Notes: generated from the sequence alone by a model not told the origin. 64,000 bases of DNA from Brachionus rotundiformis (GCA_016802295.1 JAESIW010000137.1:3627961-3691960); one strand, 5' to 3'; numbered from the stretch's first letter, positions 36,948 to 50,314 are shown. A program made the numbers and translations.

Positions 36948-38668
36948 GATATGATTATTTGAGTCCTCATCATATACAGCTATAGCATTTATCATACACT
37001 CTATTTAATTACTTGACCTAATTGTGAAAATTTAAACTTCTATTGTCCATGTATGCCGAAATTTAGCTACCAAAGATGTCTTCCGAAAGCCGCGGAGATA
37101 TTGTTATTTTATATATATTTAGTTAAAATTTATGGACAAAATTGTACTTTTCATAATTTAAATTCAAAAGAACTATTTTTTTATAATTTACTTAAATTTT
37201 CGGGATAAATCGATTTGTTTTTGTTTCTAAGCAAATTTTTTGTTAAATGTTGAAGTCAATATTTTAATTAAAAAAAATCAATGGTCTAAATTCTTGTTAT
37301 TAAAATTAAATTCGTACACAAAACTTTATTGTTTAAAATTTCGGAGAATATGTTTTGAGTTTAAAAAGATTTTTTATTTTTAAAATTCATCTTTTTAAAG
37401 TTAATTCAATATCATCTCTTCGCCATATTTTTTTTAACTTTTTTATTTTATTTTGATGACGTATCCCTGCAAATCTAAAGGTTAGTAGACTAGATTAAAT
37501 TTTTCCTAGCAAATACAGTTTGTTTGTATTTCTCAAATAGTCCTTCTAAAAACATAAACGTACTATAATAAATATTTTTCCTGAATTAATATGGCACCCT
37601 ATCTGAATATATGTTCACATTAAAGTCATTAATTAGTAATATTATAATGATCGAAAATTAAAAAATTAAAGAAGACTTTTAATTTAAATTATTTGTTAAA
37701 AGAACTTGTTAAAATTAGGATAGAATTTTTCAATTTAAAAAATTATTTTATCTATCCTTATGTTTTTTTTACTTCTCAAATATTTTAATTTTTTTATTTT
37801 GTGAAAAATTTAGTGACCTGAAAAAGCTTGTAAAAAGATTATTTATTTTCAAACATACTATAATAATCTAAAAGAGAAAATTTAAATAATAATTCCTATT
37901 TAATTTTCAAGATAAGAAATTTTGTCTAAATAACACAATTTTATTGATTTTATTACACCTATTATGGTAAAGGGTTTTTTCTTCAAATAATTTAATTTTA
38001 AAATTCGAGAATCAAATCACATTAAGATTTTGTTTTTTCCAAGATGAAATATTTATTTATACATTCATAATTATATTTTAATTCAAAGGAATTTTATTTT
38101 TTAGAAGAGAATTTAATATACATTCATTTTATGAAATAATTACGACTTAAGTTTATAAATGGCACCATTAAGATATTTCAATTCTTGATGAATGAATTTG
38201 TTAAAGCAGTATGATTGGAAATGATGAATTTTATCTTTATTATGTTATGATTATTTATATTTTAAAAAATCTAGCTCTTTTCTTCTAGAAGTTTTCATAT
38301 TTTAAAGCCTGGAATTTCAGTGATATATTTTGATAAAAGCGTTAAGTTATTTATGCTCTTAGTTTAGTAATACGTGTTATTATTTTGAAAAATAAAACAG
38401 TATATGATATTAAATAAATTTTAATCATATTTAGGCTAATTTTTTTCTATATTTATTTATTGTTGACATTTCTCGAGGGTTCGATTTATTTCAAAATAGA
38501 ATTTTTCTAAACGGTTTGGTGACTCTCAAGACCACTTATCTTTTTCTAAACATATGATACATTCCACATTTATAAACTTAATTAGCATAAATTCTTAATT
38601 TTATTTTTAAAGAAATATCTAGAAATAAAAACAGAAATTAGATTTTTTCTTAAGAGTGTGTAATTATT

Positions 38669-41600
38669 ATGGAAGCGTTTGTAGCAAATGAATTGGTACA
38701 AAGGAGCCTAAGCAATCAGCTACCATCTGACGCTGATCACTTTAACCTGGACGATTTACTACTCGATGACTGGTCGAGTATGTCACCCGAGTCAATTAAT
38801 TCAATCGAGACAAATATCCAGCCAGTGAGCAATTCGGACCATGATTCGGATTCCGGCCTTGGAATATATTCATCGTCCAACTCACCTAAACTTTATACTG
38901 ATAATTTCCTAATGCCTAATCCAGAAAACTTTAACTTTGACAATCATCTAGACAACAATCAACCATTGAGTAAGTTTATTTTGTTAAATGAATACAAAAA
39001 TAATTAGCTATTTGAAAAATTAAATTTAATAAAACTTATGGTTAATAATTTCCATTATTTTAATGGCTCACATTGCTAATTTGGTTCAATAGTACATTAT
39101 TCTTGCACTTTTACCCAATACGGAGTCGTTTTTCTTAAATAATTAAAAATTAAAAAAAAACTTATATCAATAAAAATCACATGATTAAAACTAATTATTA
39201 TTTTTATTAATTTAAACTAAGTTTTGGCAAATGGGTCAAATAACATGGGTGTACAGTCTTCAAATTTGTGTCTCACTGATTCTTATTTGTCCAATTTGAA
39301 CGACATTTTAGAGGAAAACAATAAGTTAATGGACAATAGTGATAGTGATTTGAGTGTGTTGGTAGACAATGGTGAAGGTGTCGATGACACTGAACAGCTT
39401 TTAGATAATATTGAATCAATGCTCAAGTCATTGCAAAGTCAAGATGATATCGAAAAAAACAGCACCAAAATTCAAGCGCAAAAAAACCTAATTAAGACAA
39501 TCAGGCAGCGAAAGAAAAAAAATCTAAGTCAAGATAACCAAGAAAATTTTAAGTTTAAAAAAATATCGCCAAGAGTACCTTGTACTCAGAAGCCAATCTT
39601 GCCTAAAACTCAATCACAAGAAAAACCACAGCAAACAATTCTAATCAACGAACCAAATAATTGTGGAGATTTTCTGGTTCTAAATTCTCAAAATCAACAG
39701 AATAAATCTCAAATGGTAAATATTTTGAACCCAACACCGCAGCAGCAACCAATTACTGTATTAAACACGCTATCTAACATGAACACAATGCCACTGATAA
39801 TTACAAATACAAATACAAATAGTTCAGCATTATTACCAAATACAATCATAATTGATTCTAATAATTCCCAGAATATACCTAGTGCTAAGCGCCTAAAAAT
39901 AGAGACAGGAGCACCCAATGTTTTACCAAATCATCAGACTTTTCAACTTAATACCCCAAATAATGAAACAAGACCACTTAATTCCAAAATCTCAAGTGAA
40001 AATTTCATTCCCAACAACAATGAAATTGATCCAGAACTTTTAAAAAAACAATCGCGTATGATCAAAAATAGAGAGTCTGCTTGTCTAAGTCGAAAAAGAA
40101 AGAAAGAAGTAATTTAAATTAAATATTTTCTTTCTAATTAAATTTAATTTTAAAAATAAATATTTTTTTAAGTATTTGCAAAATTTGGAAAGTTGTCTTA
40201 AAGATGAAAAAGACAAAAATGAAAAATTAAAAGCCGAAAACGAAGAATTAAAAAATAAAGTCAAATGTTTGGAAACAGAGGTAAATAATTTAAAGATTAG
40301 TTTTAAAATTAGAAAAAAAATTGATTTTGAAAATACACTAAGTTTATAATTTGATTATAAGAAGATAAAAAATATATTTGTACGATAATAAAAAAGTATA
40401 TAAACACAAAAATTTATCTTTGATAATTTAAAATTTATTTAAATACTTAATAAAATTTTAAAATGTATGGACGCAACTTTTATTTTTAAGTTACTGTGTT
40501 TTATTTTAACTTTTGAAAGAAGATTATCTAAATTTTATTTTTTAGAATAATTTATTAAAGCAGCAAAAAAGTCAATCTCAGCCAACACATATTAAGCTAT
40601 GTACATCAATACCAAATTTAAAAACAGTGAAGACTTTTTCAATTAAAAGTTCTTTCCAAACTGTCAAAACAATCAGCCCAAATTTGTCAACTTCAACCTC
40701 TAAACGACCATTTGTACTCTTGGCAGTATTCTTTATATTTGGTCTTAATATATTCAATTTAATGTAATATATGAAGTTTTTATTAATTAAAAAAAATTAA
40801 TTTTTTGTCTTAAGCGACTTGAATTCACAAGATGGAAGCAATAATTCCATACAGATCTATTCTTTTAACCAAAATAAAGAATTAAATTCTGTTTTTCAAA
40901 GCGAACAAGCTCAAATCGCAGCTTTGGCAGCTGTAAACCCCAAAGATGGAGCTCTCGTTGACTCATCAGTCCTTAAGCAAATACATTCTCGTAAACTTCT
41001 ATCAGAACCTAATTATCCAGTTGAACAAACATCGGAAAACAGGACTAATAAATTTAATTTGACCAAGTCCGGTAAAAATAGCACAGAAAATATTGAACTT
41101 GTTCTTATAAATGGTACTTGGCATTTGATTGACTTGAATATTTGCTATCAAAAGCTTTATTCGGGATACAATGTTACTCATGTCAAAAAGTAATTAAGAT
41201 TTAACCATTAAATTTGAACAATTATTTAATATCTAACTTAGAATAAATAATGAAATCAGTGATTTGTATGAGCGTCATTCAAATATTTACCAAAAAGCGC
41301 CACAGTCTCATCCCAATCGCTTCACTTCTTCACTACTTAGAAATTTGAAAAACAAACGTCAAGAAATACCTAACATTAGGCGAAAAGATATAAATTTAAA
41401 TCGAAAGAGTCAACAAAAACAAGAGTATCCCTTATCAGTATATGATACCCAATATACCAAACATGAGAGCTTTACTCGGTCCATACGGCAAAAAAATGAC
41501 ACATTTTATTACATTTCATTCAGAAGAGTGAGTTTTTCAGATTTAATTTATTTAATTAATTAAACCATATTAATATTTAAGGACCATGTGATGCTTCCTG

Positions 41601-41872
41601 CGTTGTTTCATAACAAGACAGAGAGACCCAAGCTTTCGTTACTTTTGCCAGCAATGTTAACTAACAATTTAAACGGTTCAGATGGCAAAGACTCCAACAG
41701 GCAAATAGCGTTTATGAAAATCGATTGCGAAGTAACCGATGCCAGATTATTTAACATGAATTTAAATGATATACCTTTGGATTATATGAAAATAATTCAC
41801 CAAGATTACATGAATTCACGTGAACCAACAGAACAAGAAAGTGGTTCCGGGAGAAACAGTTTTAATTTTTAA
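38669..41872 (+). CDS. ATF6: ATF6-type ER-anchored bZIP stress transcription factor
   Basis: ER-membrane bZIP factor of the unfolded-protein response. Exons 38669..38969, 39222..40108, 40173..40280, 40546..40763, 40815..41189, 41242..41527 and 41582..41872, 821 aa (human ATF6 670). The N-terminus is an acidic activation region (FNLDDLLLDDW), followed by an Asn/Gln-rich stretch. The basic region KKQSRMIKNRESACLSRKRKKEYLQNLE and zipper are characteristic of ATF6. A transmembrane helix (RPFVLLAVFFIFGLNIFNL) retains an Asn as needed for site-2 protease cleavage. On the lumenal side SRKLL, encoded near 40990, matches the RxxL site-1 protease site. The lumenal domain ends with NDTFYYISFRRDHVMLPALF, HNKTERPKLSLLLPAM and MKIDCEVTDARLF, specific to ATF6 versus CREB3. 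Confidence 0.94.
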
Positions 41873-42964
41873 GATTCTTTTAGAGGAGTCTTGAAGAAAA
41901 ATTTTTTTAAAATGCACGGGCTAAGGCAAATTAAGTGTAAGATTAATTTTTCCAAATCGATATTAATCACAAATAGTTTGTGTTTTTAGTAAACAAAAAT
42001 TAAAAAAAATTAAATTATATTCATAAAAGTATTCTAGTTGAATTTTTAAATTTAATTGATAAATGCGGATTTTATTCGCATGTCTTTTTTTATATTTGTT
42101 TGAAAAAAAAATTTTATTCGTTTTCGTATTTTAAATTGATGTTAAATAAATTTTTAAAAAAATTCCCTTATTTCTAAAAATTAATCATAATGATAAATTG
42201 AATTAAAATAATTATTATCAAACTTTTTTTTCAAATCAACATATCAATTTTTTAAATGGAATTAGTTATTCACAAATAGATACATATTTATAAAAAATAA
42301 TATTCAACTTTACAATGGTTGTACTGAAAATTTCATAAAACAAATTAAAAATTTAGAAAATGAAGAATATAATTTTAATTTCTTGTTGTCACTAATTGGA
42401 CAAAAAGAGAATGGAAAAATGGACATCCTCTCATGAAGAATAAAAAAGACATTAAAGATTAAGACATAACAAATTTTTGACGTTGTAATAATTGTAATTT
42501 AATAAATTTTAAATTTAAAAATATATTTCATGTTCTAAAATTCATTCAGTATTCCTTACATAATGAATATAACTATAATTTATTAATTTAATTGTGATAA
42601 ATTGTAAAATACAGGTTCATTTAGAATCTTTTTAAGAAAGTTTTCATTTATTAAATTATGAAATTTTAAATAAAAAAACATTAAAAATTAAAACTTTTTT
42701 ATTACTTTTAATTATCGAAAAAGATTTTAATTATTTTTTTTTATACATTTTAATATATATAAAATGTTTTTTTTTTACAAATGATTATATTTTGTTTTTA
42801 AAGACTCATTTCTTTATTGATTGATTAACAATTATTTTAGTTACCATATTTGTTAAAATTTTAAATTTCATATTTTTCAAAATATAATTTTACAATTCGA
42901 CTAAGATTGAAAATGGTTTACTTATATTAAATTATTATAATTAAAAATTTCATATCATAAAAAA
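41873..42964. other. Intergenic downstream of ATF6
   Basis: About 1.1 kb of very AT-rich sequence; ATF6 3' UTR and spacer. No coding signal seen. Confidence 0.55.
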
Positions 42965-43334
42965 ATGAATAATTCAAATTCAAATAACAAAACAGCAGCT
43001 TTCCATGTCTATGCTGATCTAAGTGAAAGTAATTAAAATCCTCATGATTAATTATTAAAGAGAGTCACCTTTCGCTTTATTAGTTAAAAACTATGGAAAA
43101 ATCACTGCCAAATACTGTGACCAAAATCAATATATTTATTTTGAATCTGCTTCGAGTTCGAATGAAACTGAGATAATTTTACCATTTGATGAAAATGATT
43201 CTAGATTCTCGATTAATTTAATCGAAAGTATACTAAAAAATCACAATGAAACTCATCCTGATAAACAAGTTATAAAAAAGTATTCATTATTTAAAACTAA
43301 AATTGATGAATCAAATAGTTTTTTTAAAGAATAA
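42965..43334 (+). CDS. Small two-exon orphan protein
   Basis: Two exons, 42965..43028 and 43063..43334, join in frame through a 34 bp intron (GTAATT...AAAGAG) to give 111 aa. The start MNNSNSNNKTAAFHVYADLSE is followed by a compact alpha/beta-looking segment (PFALLVKNYGKITAKYCDQN, YIYFESASSSNETEIILPFD) and a C-terminal helix-rich, Lys-rich part (SINLIESILKNHNETHPDKQ). Codon pattern and composition look coding. There is no signal peptide or membrane span, so it is probably cytosolic or nuclear. I do not recognise a family. The intron is short even for this genome and is the weakest part of the model. It converges on the MMP gene, 258 bp away. Confidence 0.55.
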
Positions 43335-43592
43335 AGCTAGGAATAACTTCTGTGGATTTTACAACTATTTATTACGATTTTATATTTGACATGTACAGTC
43401 CGTTTACAAATGATCAGTTATTAAAGAGTTCACAAATATAAAAATTATTCAGTTTTTAAATGATGAAATTTATTTACATTATTATTTAAATTTTAGAACG
43501 GAAAAATAATATTCTTGTTACTGTTCTAAATAAAATAGCTATACATTATTATTGAAAAAATCATTGTTCTCGATCGAATAAAAAAAAAATTT

Positions 43593-45840
43593 TCATATTT
43601 TAATAATTACTAGATATAAAGAAAAGAAAATAAAGTAAAAGTTTTCATTTAATAGGCTCGAATTATTTTCTTGCTGTTTTTCTAGTTCTGCTACTTTTTC
43701 TTCCCTATCGACTTCATTATTCTTTTTTTTGTCATCATTTGAAGTTGAATTAAGAATTAATTTACCTTTAAAAAAATTTAATTAAAATTAATCTAGCCAA
43801 ATCAATTAAGAACAATTACCAAATCTATTTAAATTATTGCATCCGAACCAAAAATCTTTGTTTAGACGAGGATAAGATGGTATCGCGTTTTCTTCTACTT
43901 TAAAAGCTAAATCATTAAATCTATAATATCTATCATTGTCGAAAAAATAAGTTATCCCATTTATCCACAAGAAAGCACTTGTTATTCTGGATGGTAGTCC
44001 ACGCCAAACAGATAAACTTTTAGGATAGCCTGGTTCAATTGACCCGGACTCAAAATCAAATCTCCAATACTTATTGTCTTCTATAAAATAGACTCTTCTA
44101 TTTCCACTCCAAACGAAACTGGCATCTATTTTTCCATTAAAGCCATTTTTTGCATTTAAACCTCTAAAACTGTCCGAAATTAACCGTGGATAGCCAGGAT
44201 CCAATTCATAAAGTTTACTCGAGCGCCAATAAAGGTTGTTTTTGAAAAAGTATGTCAAACCATTTTCAGGAACATACAAAACTGAGTCCAATTTTGTAGG
44301 TAAATTCATATAAGTTAGACCATTTTTACCTTTAAAAACGTTGTTTATTTTTTTCGGGTAACTATTGTCAACTCTAAAATTTGAGTCTATTCTATAAACC
44401 AATGAATCTTTGAAAATGTAGGTAAATCCATCTGAAAGAACTGTGATTGCGTCGAATTTGCCGTCAAAGCAAAGACTTATGGTTGATGAAGGATCGAAAT
44501 ATTCTGGTTTATTGACTTTTTTTTGCAAATATGGTCGAGTAGACATTGATGGTTTTGAGGCTTTAGGTTTTGAATGCATTATTTTAAAAGACTTAGTTGT
44601 ATCTGGTTTAATTGGAAAATATTTTGATAAATCAAGATCTAAATCATTTCTGTACACATTTGGCATGTTGTTTCTGAAATTTGGAAATATTTTTGGCTTT
44701 TTTTTTAATTTTTTTTTGCTTGGACCGTAAAGCATTTCGATTCCTGTTAGATCGTCTGAGTTAAGTTTAAAATCTGGAGTATACCCTCTGAAAATGTGAA
44801 AAAAAAATAAAAATTTAAATGTTTTTGTAAATTAATTATCTGAATAAACAATTTTTAAAAAACATTAAAAAAGCGGAAATTTAGAATTAGTCTTTATCCT
44901 CTTAAAACTATAATTTTAAATTTTAGAAAATAATAAATAAGTTAAAATTTATTACCTAAAAAAAGGAGCCATTATAGCATCAAAGTTTTCTGAATGTTCC
45001 AAGCCCAAAGCATGCCCAAATTCATGAACTGCCACTTGATAAAGATTTACGCCGTTTGGTGAATTTTTTGTCCAAAATTCGTCAGCGTCAAAATGAGTGC
45101 TTCCACCAAATTCTGGAAAATAAGCATGTCCTAGAGATTTAAATTTCAAAATTCACATTCTAGTAAAAAATTAGTCTAAATTTACCTAAAATCATTCCAC
45201 TTCCATCAAATGGTTCGCTGTCTCCGTGGTATCCCCTTTCAAATCTTACTTCAATATCAACATTTGCCTTTTGTTTACTCTTTTCTGTTTCAGATAAAAT
45301 CATATTATCTATTTTAATTTCATCCACAAGCTCAAATTCAAGATTTGAACTTTCACTCCATAAATCAAACGCACGCTTCAATTCATTTTTAATCTCCTTT
45401 TTGGACATTAAGCCATATTCTGGATACTTGGCTATTTTGAATCGTATATTAGACTTTGGCCATTTGCTACCCTGTAATGCATATCTTCTTTTTCGATTTT
45501 TATTTTCTAAGTCATCATCAAGCTTATCCGGATGACCGCATCTTGGAGTTTTCATCATTTTTTTAGTATCTTCGTCTATGATTCCTGTTTGGTTTAATCC
45601 GGCAAATTTTTGAAATTTTTTGATTGCGATTGTAACAATCGGGTTGGTTGAGTTCTCGGTTGGTAACATTATCAAATTTGCACTTTTTTTAGATGTTTTT
45701 GTGTCCAAATATCCAAATCTATTTAAATACCATAATGGATCAAGATCACTTGAGTTACTGACCAAGCTGCCATTTGAATATTGCGAACACCAGATCAATG
45801 AAAGCCTTGTCAAAGTAATCCATAATAATAAGGAATACAT
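43593..45840 (-). CDS. Matrix metalloproteinase with hemopexin domain and hydrophobic (GPI-type) tail
   Basis: Zinc endopeptidase of the MMP (M10A) family. Exons 45840..45186, 45130..44956, 44787..43820 and 43765..43593, 656 aa. Signal peptide at residues 1-20. The prodomain ends with the cysteine switch PRCGHPDK (Cys101). A furin site RKRR (116-119) precedes the catalytic domain, so activation is expected in the secretory pathway. Zinc site HEFGHALGLEH (His254, Glu255, His258, His264); Met-turn in DAIMAP. After a Pro/Lys-rich hinge come four hemopexin blades (KFDAITVLSDGFTYIFKDSL, LDSVLYVPENGLTYFFKNNL, KIDASFVWSGNRRVYFIEDN, RITSAFLWINGITYFFDNDR). The last exon adds a charged stem and SSLLNENFYFIFFSLYLVIIKI, resembling a GPI-anchor signal as in MT4/MT6-MMP. 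It could be a short transmembrane anchor instead. Confidence 0.94.
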
Positions 45841-47317
45841 TTTTTTAAAATAATTTTTTTATTTTATTAAACAATGATGTTTTAATATGGCCAAAAAGAT
45901 AAATATCAGCGTCTAATCCGTAGATAATTGGTTATGCAATGTGAAGTTTAGCGAGTTAGCGTTGAATTGCACACAAAGTCGGTAAGGGTCAGAAATCAAA
46001 AAATGATATTGATAAAAATATAAAATAACCCAACAAACTATGAGTATAGATTTTATTGAAAATTTTGAAATTTAATTTAAGTATTTGCTTGATTCATTAA
46101 AGTCTTTATTAGCTTTAATAAAAGTTAATGATTAGTAAATTTCAATAATGGATCAAATAATCACAAGATTTAGTTAAATAAGTCAAAAATTAATTCAAAA
46201 TGATCATTAAGAATATGGTTTACCGACTAGATCTAATGTTAGAATTTGGATGGATTAAAACAATTGTGTTTGTCTAACAAACAAAGCCATAGGATGAACC
46301 CCTAAGACGCCTATATCGTTTGGATAAACAATCTAATGTTGTCAATTGTGGCTTGTGAAGTTTGATTTGGTACTTAATTAAAAAATTTTACTTTTTTGTC
46401 AACTGTATTTACACATGCTTTTGAAAAATTTCGTATTTTTATAAAGAATAATTGATAATATCAAACATTTTGACAAAATCTTAGGTTAATTTTTACTTTT
46501 AAAGAAAAATGTGTAAAAATATATTTTTAATAAGTATTTTAATTGAGTTAATTGAGATAAAATTAAAAAAATTCCATAATAACAAAAAATTGATAAAAAT
46601 TTAAAAATTAAAATATTTGCTATTTTTTATTCAAGTTTTAGAGTCAAAAATAATTTGTTTGAATTGAATGATTTTTAATTCATTTTATTTTTCTTTTTAA
46701 ACTTGATTTTCATTTTATTTTATACTCAAATTGACTAAAAATATTTTGAAGACCAATTATTACTTCCTCTACTTGGTTTATTGAATCAAAGTTTTCTTTT
46801 TTATTTCCTTGGAAGCATTGATTAAAATAATCAAGTTTAAAAATAGTTTAGATTGGAAAAAAATTTATGCCAAATAAATCAATACAAGAAAAGTGTATTT
46901 GATTAAATAAATACCAACATCACAAAATATGTCGTCAATAAAAGAAAAATATAGCTTGAGGTAAAATGCAAGATTTAGTAAATTATTTTGATAGATTGAT
47001 CAAATATAATCTAACATCCAACATTAGGAAACCTTTTTTCTATAATTCTGTTGTTGCTACTTATTTTTTATAAATAATTAATTTTTTAATTTTAAAAATT
47101 CTTTTCAAATCGGAATAGATGGAAGTTTTAAGAGGATTTAGCATTTTAAAAATTTTAATAGTCATGGAAGTTCGTCTAAAAAACAGCTTTTTTAATTAAA
47201 AATTGATTTGTCAATATTTGCCATTATGTTTATGAGCATTGTCACGAATTAATTACTGATTTATTAAAAAAAAATGGAACACTTTTTATTGCTTTATATA
47301 AATTTAGATCAATACTA
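45841..47317. other. Divergent intergenic region MMP/TRPV
   Basis: About 1.5 kb between diverging genes. A somewhat GC-richer patch lies at 45905-46000 just upstream of the MMP start and another near 46280-46370. Neither encodes a recognisable RNA or protein; they may be regulatory. No repeats recognised. Confidence 0.5.
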
Positions 47318-50314
47318 ATGGGAAACAAACCAAGTACCAAAGAAATTAATAAAATACTTTTTGACGATGATTTGGATAAACCATATATTTATCGCCTAAT
47401 TGGCAAGAAAGGTGATGGCAAATTAGTAGAACTTGCCATCTTAGCACATTGTACCAATGACTATTCACGTCTAGACGAATTTATTTTGACTGAATGTCAG
47501 AAGTTTTTGATAAATTGTGGAAAAGGCGAAAATGTAACAAAAATATCTATTTATTTCGCTTAATTATTTTCAATTTAGATACCAATAGAAGAGATTAATA
47601 AACTACGATTCAAATATGAGATTATACCCACAAAACCCAGAAAAAAACTAGATTTATTGTGTAAAAGACATCAACTGGAAGGTTATAAGTGCCTTTTTTA
47701 TTTTAAACTAGAAATAATTTTTTTCTTAAAGACACTCAGATTGAATTTCAAACAAAATATGTTTGCTTTGATCTAAATGAACGTGGATATAATGGGGAAA
47801 CACTGCTTCACCTATGTCTTTCGAACAACTCATTTATACATCGTTTGATAGCAAAAAGATTGATTAAATTTTTTCCAAACATGGTCAAAGATATTTGCAT
47901 TGGAGATGAACATTTTGGTATTAAATTTTCTGATTGTTATTTTTTATCCTTATTATACAAATTTAACATTTTAATTAAAGGAGAAACAGCTCTTCATATG
48001 GCAATTGTAAATGATGATCCATACTTGTTAAAAATTTTGATTAATAATGGCTCAGATATTCATCAAAGATGTACCGGAAAATTTTTCCTACCTGACGATC
48101 AGAAAGAAAAAAGAGAAAATTTTATTCTAAATGAAATACCTACATTACCAGTTGAAACAAATTATGATGGTTTATCATATTTTGGAGAGTATCCATTAAG
48201 CTTTGCTGTTGTTTTGAACCATGAAGATTGTGTAAGAATTTTGCTTGCAAGTGGAGCCGATCCAAACAAACAAGATTCCAATGGAAACACTGTTCTTCAT
48301 TTATTAATTATACACAACAATTTTGTAACTATTTTCTAATTAGCTTAAATTTGTTTTAATTTAAATTGTATTTTTAAAAGCATTTATTTAAACTATTAGT
48401 TGAAAATAATGCTGATCTAAACATTAAAAATAATCAAGATTATACTCCATTGACTTTAGCAACAGAACTTTGTCGTCGAGAAGTAGATTATTTAAAAAAA
48501 TTTATAAATTGCTAATTATATCTTTAATTAAGATTTTTTTCTTTATTTTGGAAACACTTAGAGAAGTTTATTGGGTTTATGCAGATATTTCATGTGCAGC
48601 TTATCCACTAAAGCATGTTGATACCATATCTCATAATGGAAAAATTGACACTAAAAGTGTTCTTTATTTAATTTTGGAAAAAGTTTTTAAAAATTATTTT
48701 TTAATAAAATTTGAATAGTTCTAATTTTAAAAGGATACAGATGAACATCTAGAACTATTGGATGGTTTTTTGACCAATTTGCTGCAGAAAAAATGGACGA
48801 CATTTATAAAAATTAGGTAGACTATTTTATCATTTTATTATTCATATATTTTGAATAGTTAACTTGTAATTATTTAAGATTTTTTGTTGAAGTTTTGATA
48901 TTCGCTCTATTTTTTATTCTCAACGCTGTAGCAATATTTCTTAAAAGAGATTATTATAATCACTTAGAACTCAATAATCATACCATTGACTTGGAAGGTA
49001 ATCGCCTCTCAGATCAGTATAAATGTGCCTATCTTTATCCGGTTGACAATGCACATTATGTAAGAATTTTATATATTTTAAAAATTTATCCACATGTCTT
49101 TATATTAATCTAAATATTTTTGCAATCAGCATTAAATTTCAAAATAAGACTCATAAAACAATATATTGAAATCATGACATATTTTTAATACAGCCTTATA
49201 ACTTTTTAATATATTTTAAATCGAAAACTAAAATTTTTAACTAAATCTCAAATTTGTTATAAAATGCTTTAAAATTTTATTTAAAGCCCCGAACAATCAT
49301 AGAAATAACAGTTGTTTTATATACAATATTTTATTTACTTATAACACTCAATGATTTATATATTAATGGATGGAAGCTTTTTATTTGTACAATGCTTAGA
49401 AATCCAACAAAAATGATTTTCATTGTATCAATATTATGCATCTTGATAGCGATTCCGTTTAGATTTTCATGTAACACAGCTGTTGAAGATATTCTCATAG
49501 CTTTGGAAGTTATTTTGCTTTCTTTTTCAGCACTATACTATGCAAGGTAATTTTTTATTATTAAAAAGTCATATTAGATTTTTTTAAAGAGGATTCCGCG
49601 CTGTTTGTAATTTTGTCTACAATATACACAGAATCTTGGGCTATGATATGGTTCGCTTTTTTAGCATTTATTTTATATTTATGATTTCATTTTCTCAAAG
49701 TAAAAAATTCAAATCTATATTAAAAGATATGTATTCATTTAATAATCTCTATTTTATATTTAGCTTTTTTCTTAATACTTCAAAAATTGAATCCATATTT
49801 GATTAGATCAGAATTTAATTCACCTTTGGAAGCAATACTTGACACATTTGTTTTAACATTGGGAGAAGTAACAGTTTCTTATGAGAGTCTTGAATTTTCA
49901 TCCTCATATGCGATTATCGGAGGAGTAAGCTTCTATTTCTTCTATTTTTTTTAGAATTAAAATTCTAAAAAAAATTTTTAATTACTCAAGATATTTACTA
50001 TGGTCTTTATGCTGTTGGGAACTTTATTGTTGATCAATATGTTAATAGCTATGATGGATCATACACAAGAAATTACAAATGGAAGGAACACAGAGTGGAT
50101 TAGACAATGGGGAAGGCACATTTTGGTTGTTGAACAAAATATAAATTCAAAAGAAAGGCTAAAACAGCAAACAAAATATACAAATTCAATGAAATCTGGC
50201 CAAAAAGCACTAATAGTGAAATGGAAGCAAAATGAAGAAGAACGAAATGAGCTAAAATCGAAAAAAGATATATTTCAAACATATATTTTAAATAATCATT
50301 TAAAAATGGAATAA
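47318..50314 (+). CDS. TRPV-family cation channel (Inactive/Nanchung/OSM-9-like)
   Basis: Twelve exons: 47318..47533, 47579..47681, 47732..47917, 47981..48324, 48381..48482, 48533..48682, 48734..48816, 48879..49059, 49287..49546, 49590..49699, 49764..49924 and 49991..50314, 739 aa. N-terminal ankyrin repeats include NERGYNGETLLHLCL, GETALHMAIVNDD, YFGEYPLSFAVVLNHEDCVRILL and ADPNKQDSNGNTVLHLLIIHN, diagnostic of TRPV. The linker contains REVYWVYADISCAAYPLKHVDTI. Six membrane segments follow from about residue 400. The S4-S5/S5 region has RFFSIYFIFMISFSQ and S6 is MVFMLLGTLLLINMLIAMMDHT. After S6, EWIRQWGRHILVVEQ matches the invertebrate Nanchung/Inactive/OSM-9 group. The selectivity-filter region reads LTLGEVTV. 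The N-terminus MGNKPS fits an N-myristoylation signal. Role presumably sensory (mechano-, osmo- or chemosensory cilia). Confidence 0.93.

Larger units (their letters stand above)
36070..38668. other. Divergent intergenic region CDC73/ATF6
   Basis: 2.6 kb between two diverging genes. It is mostly AT-rich and featureless, apart from the GC-richer island with a tetranucleotide tail at 36650-36947, which is described separately. Confidence 0.5.

Noticed and set aside
46280..46370. GC-richer patch with a GGTTCATCC-like motif on the minus strand, considered as a tRNA
   Set aside because: No A box at the right distance and no cloverleaf pairing.
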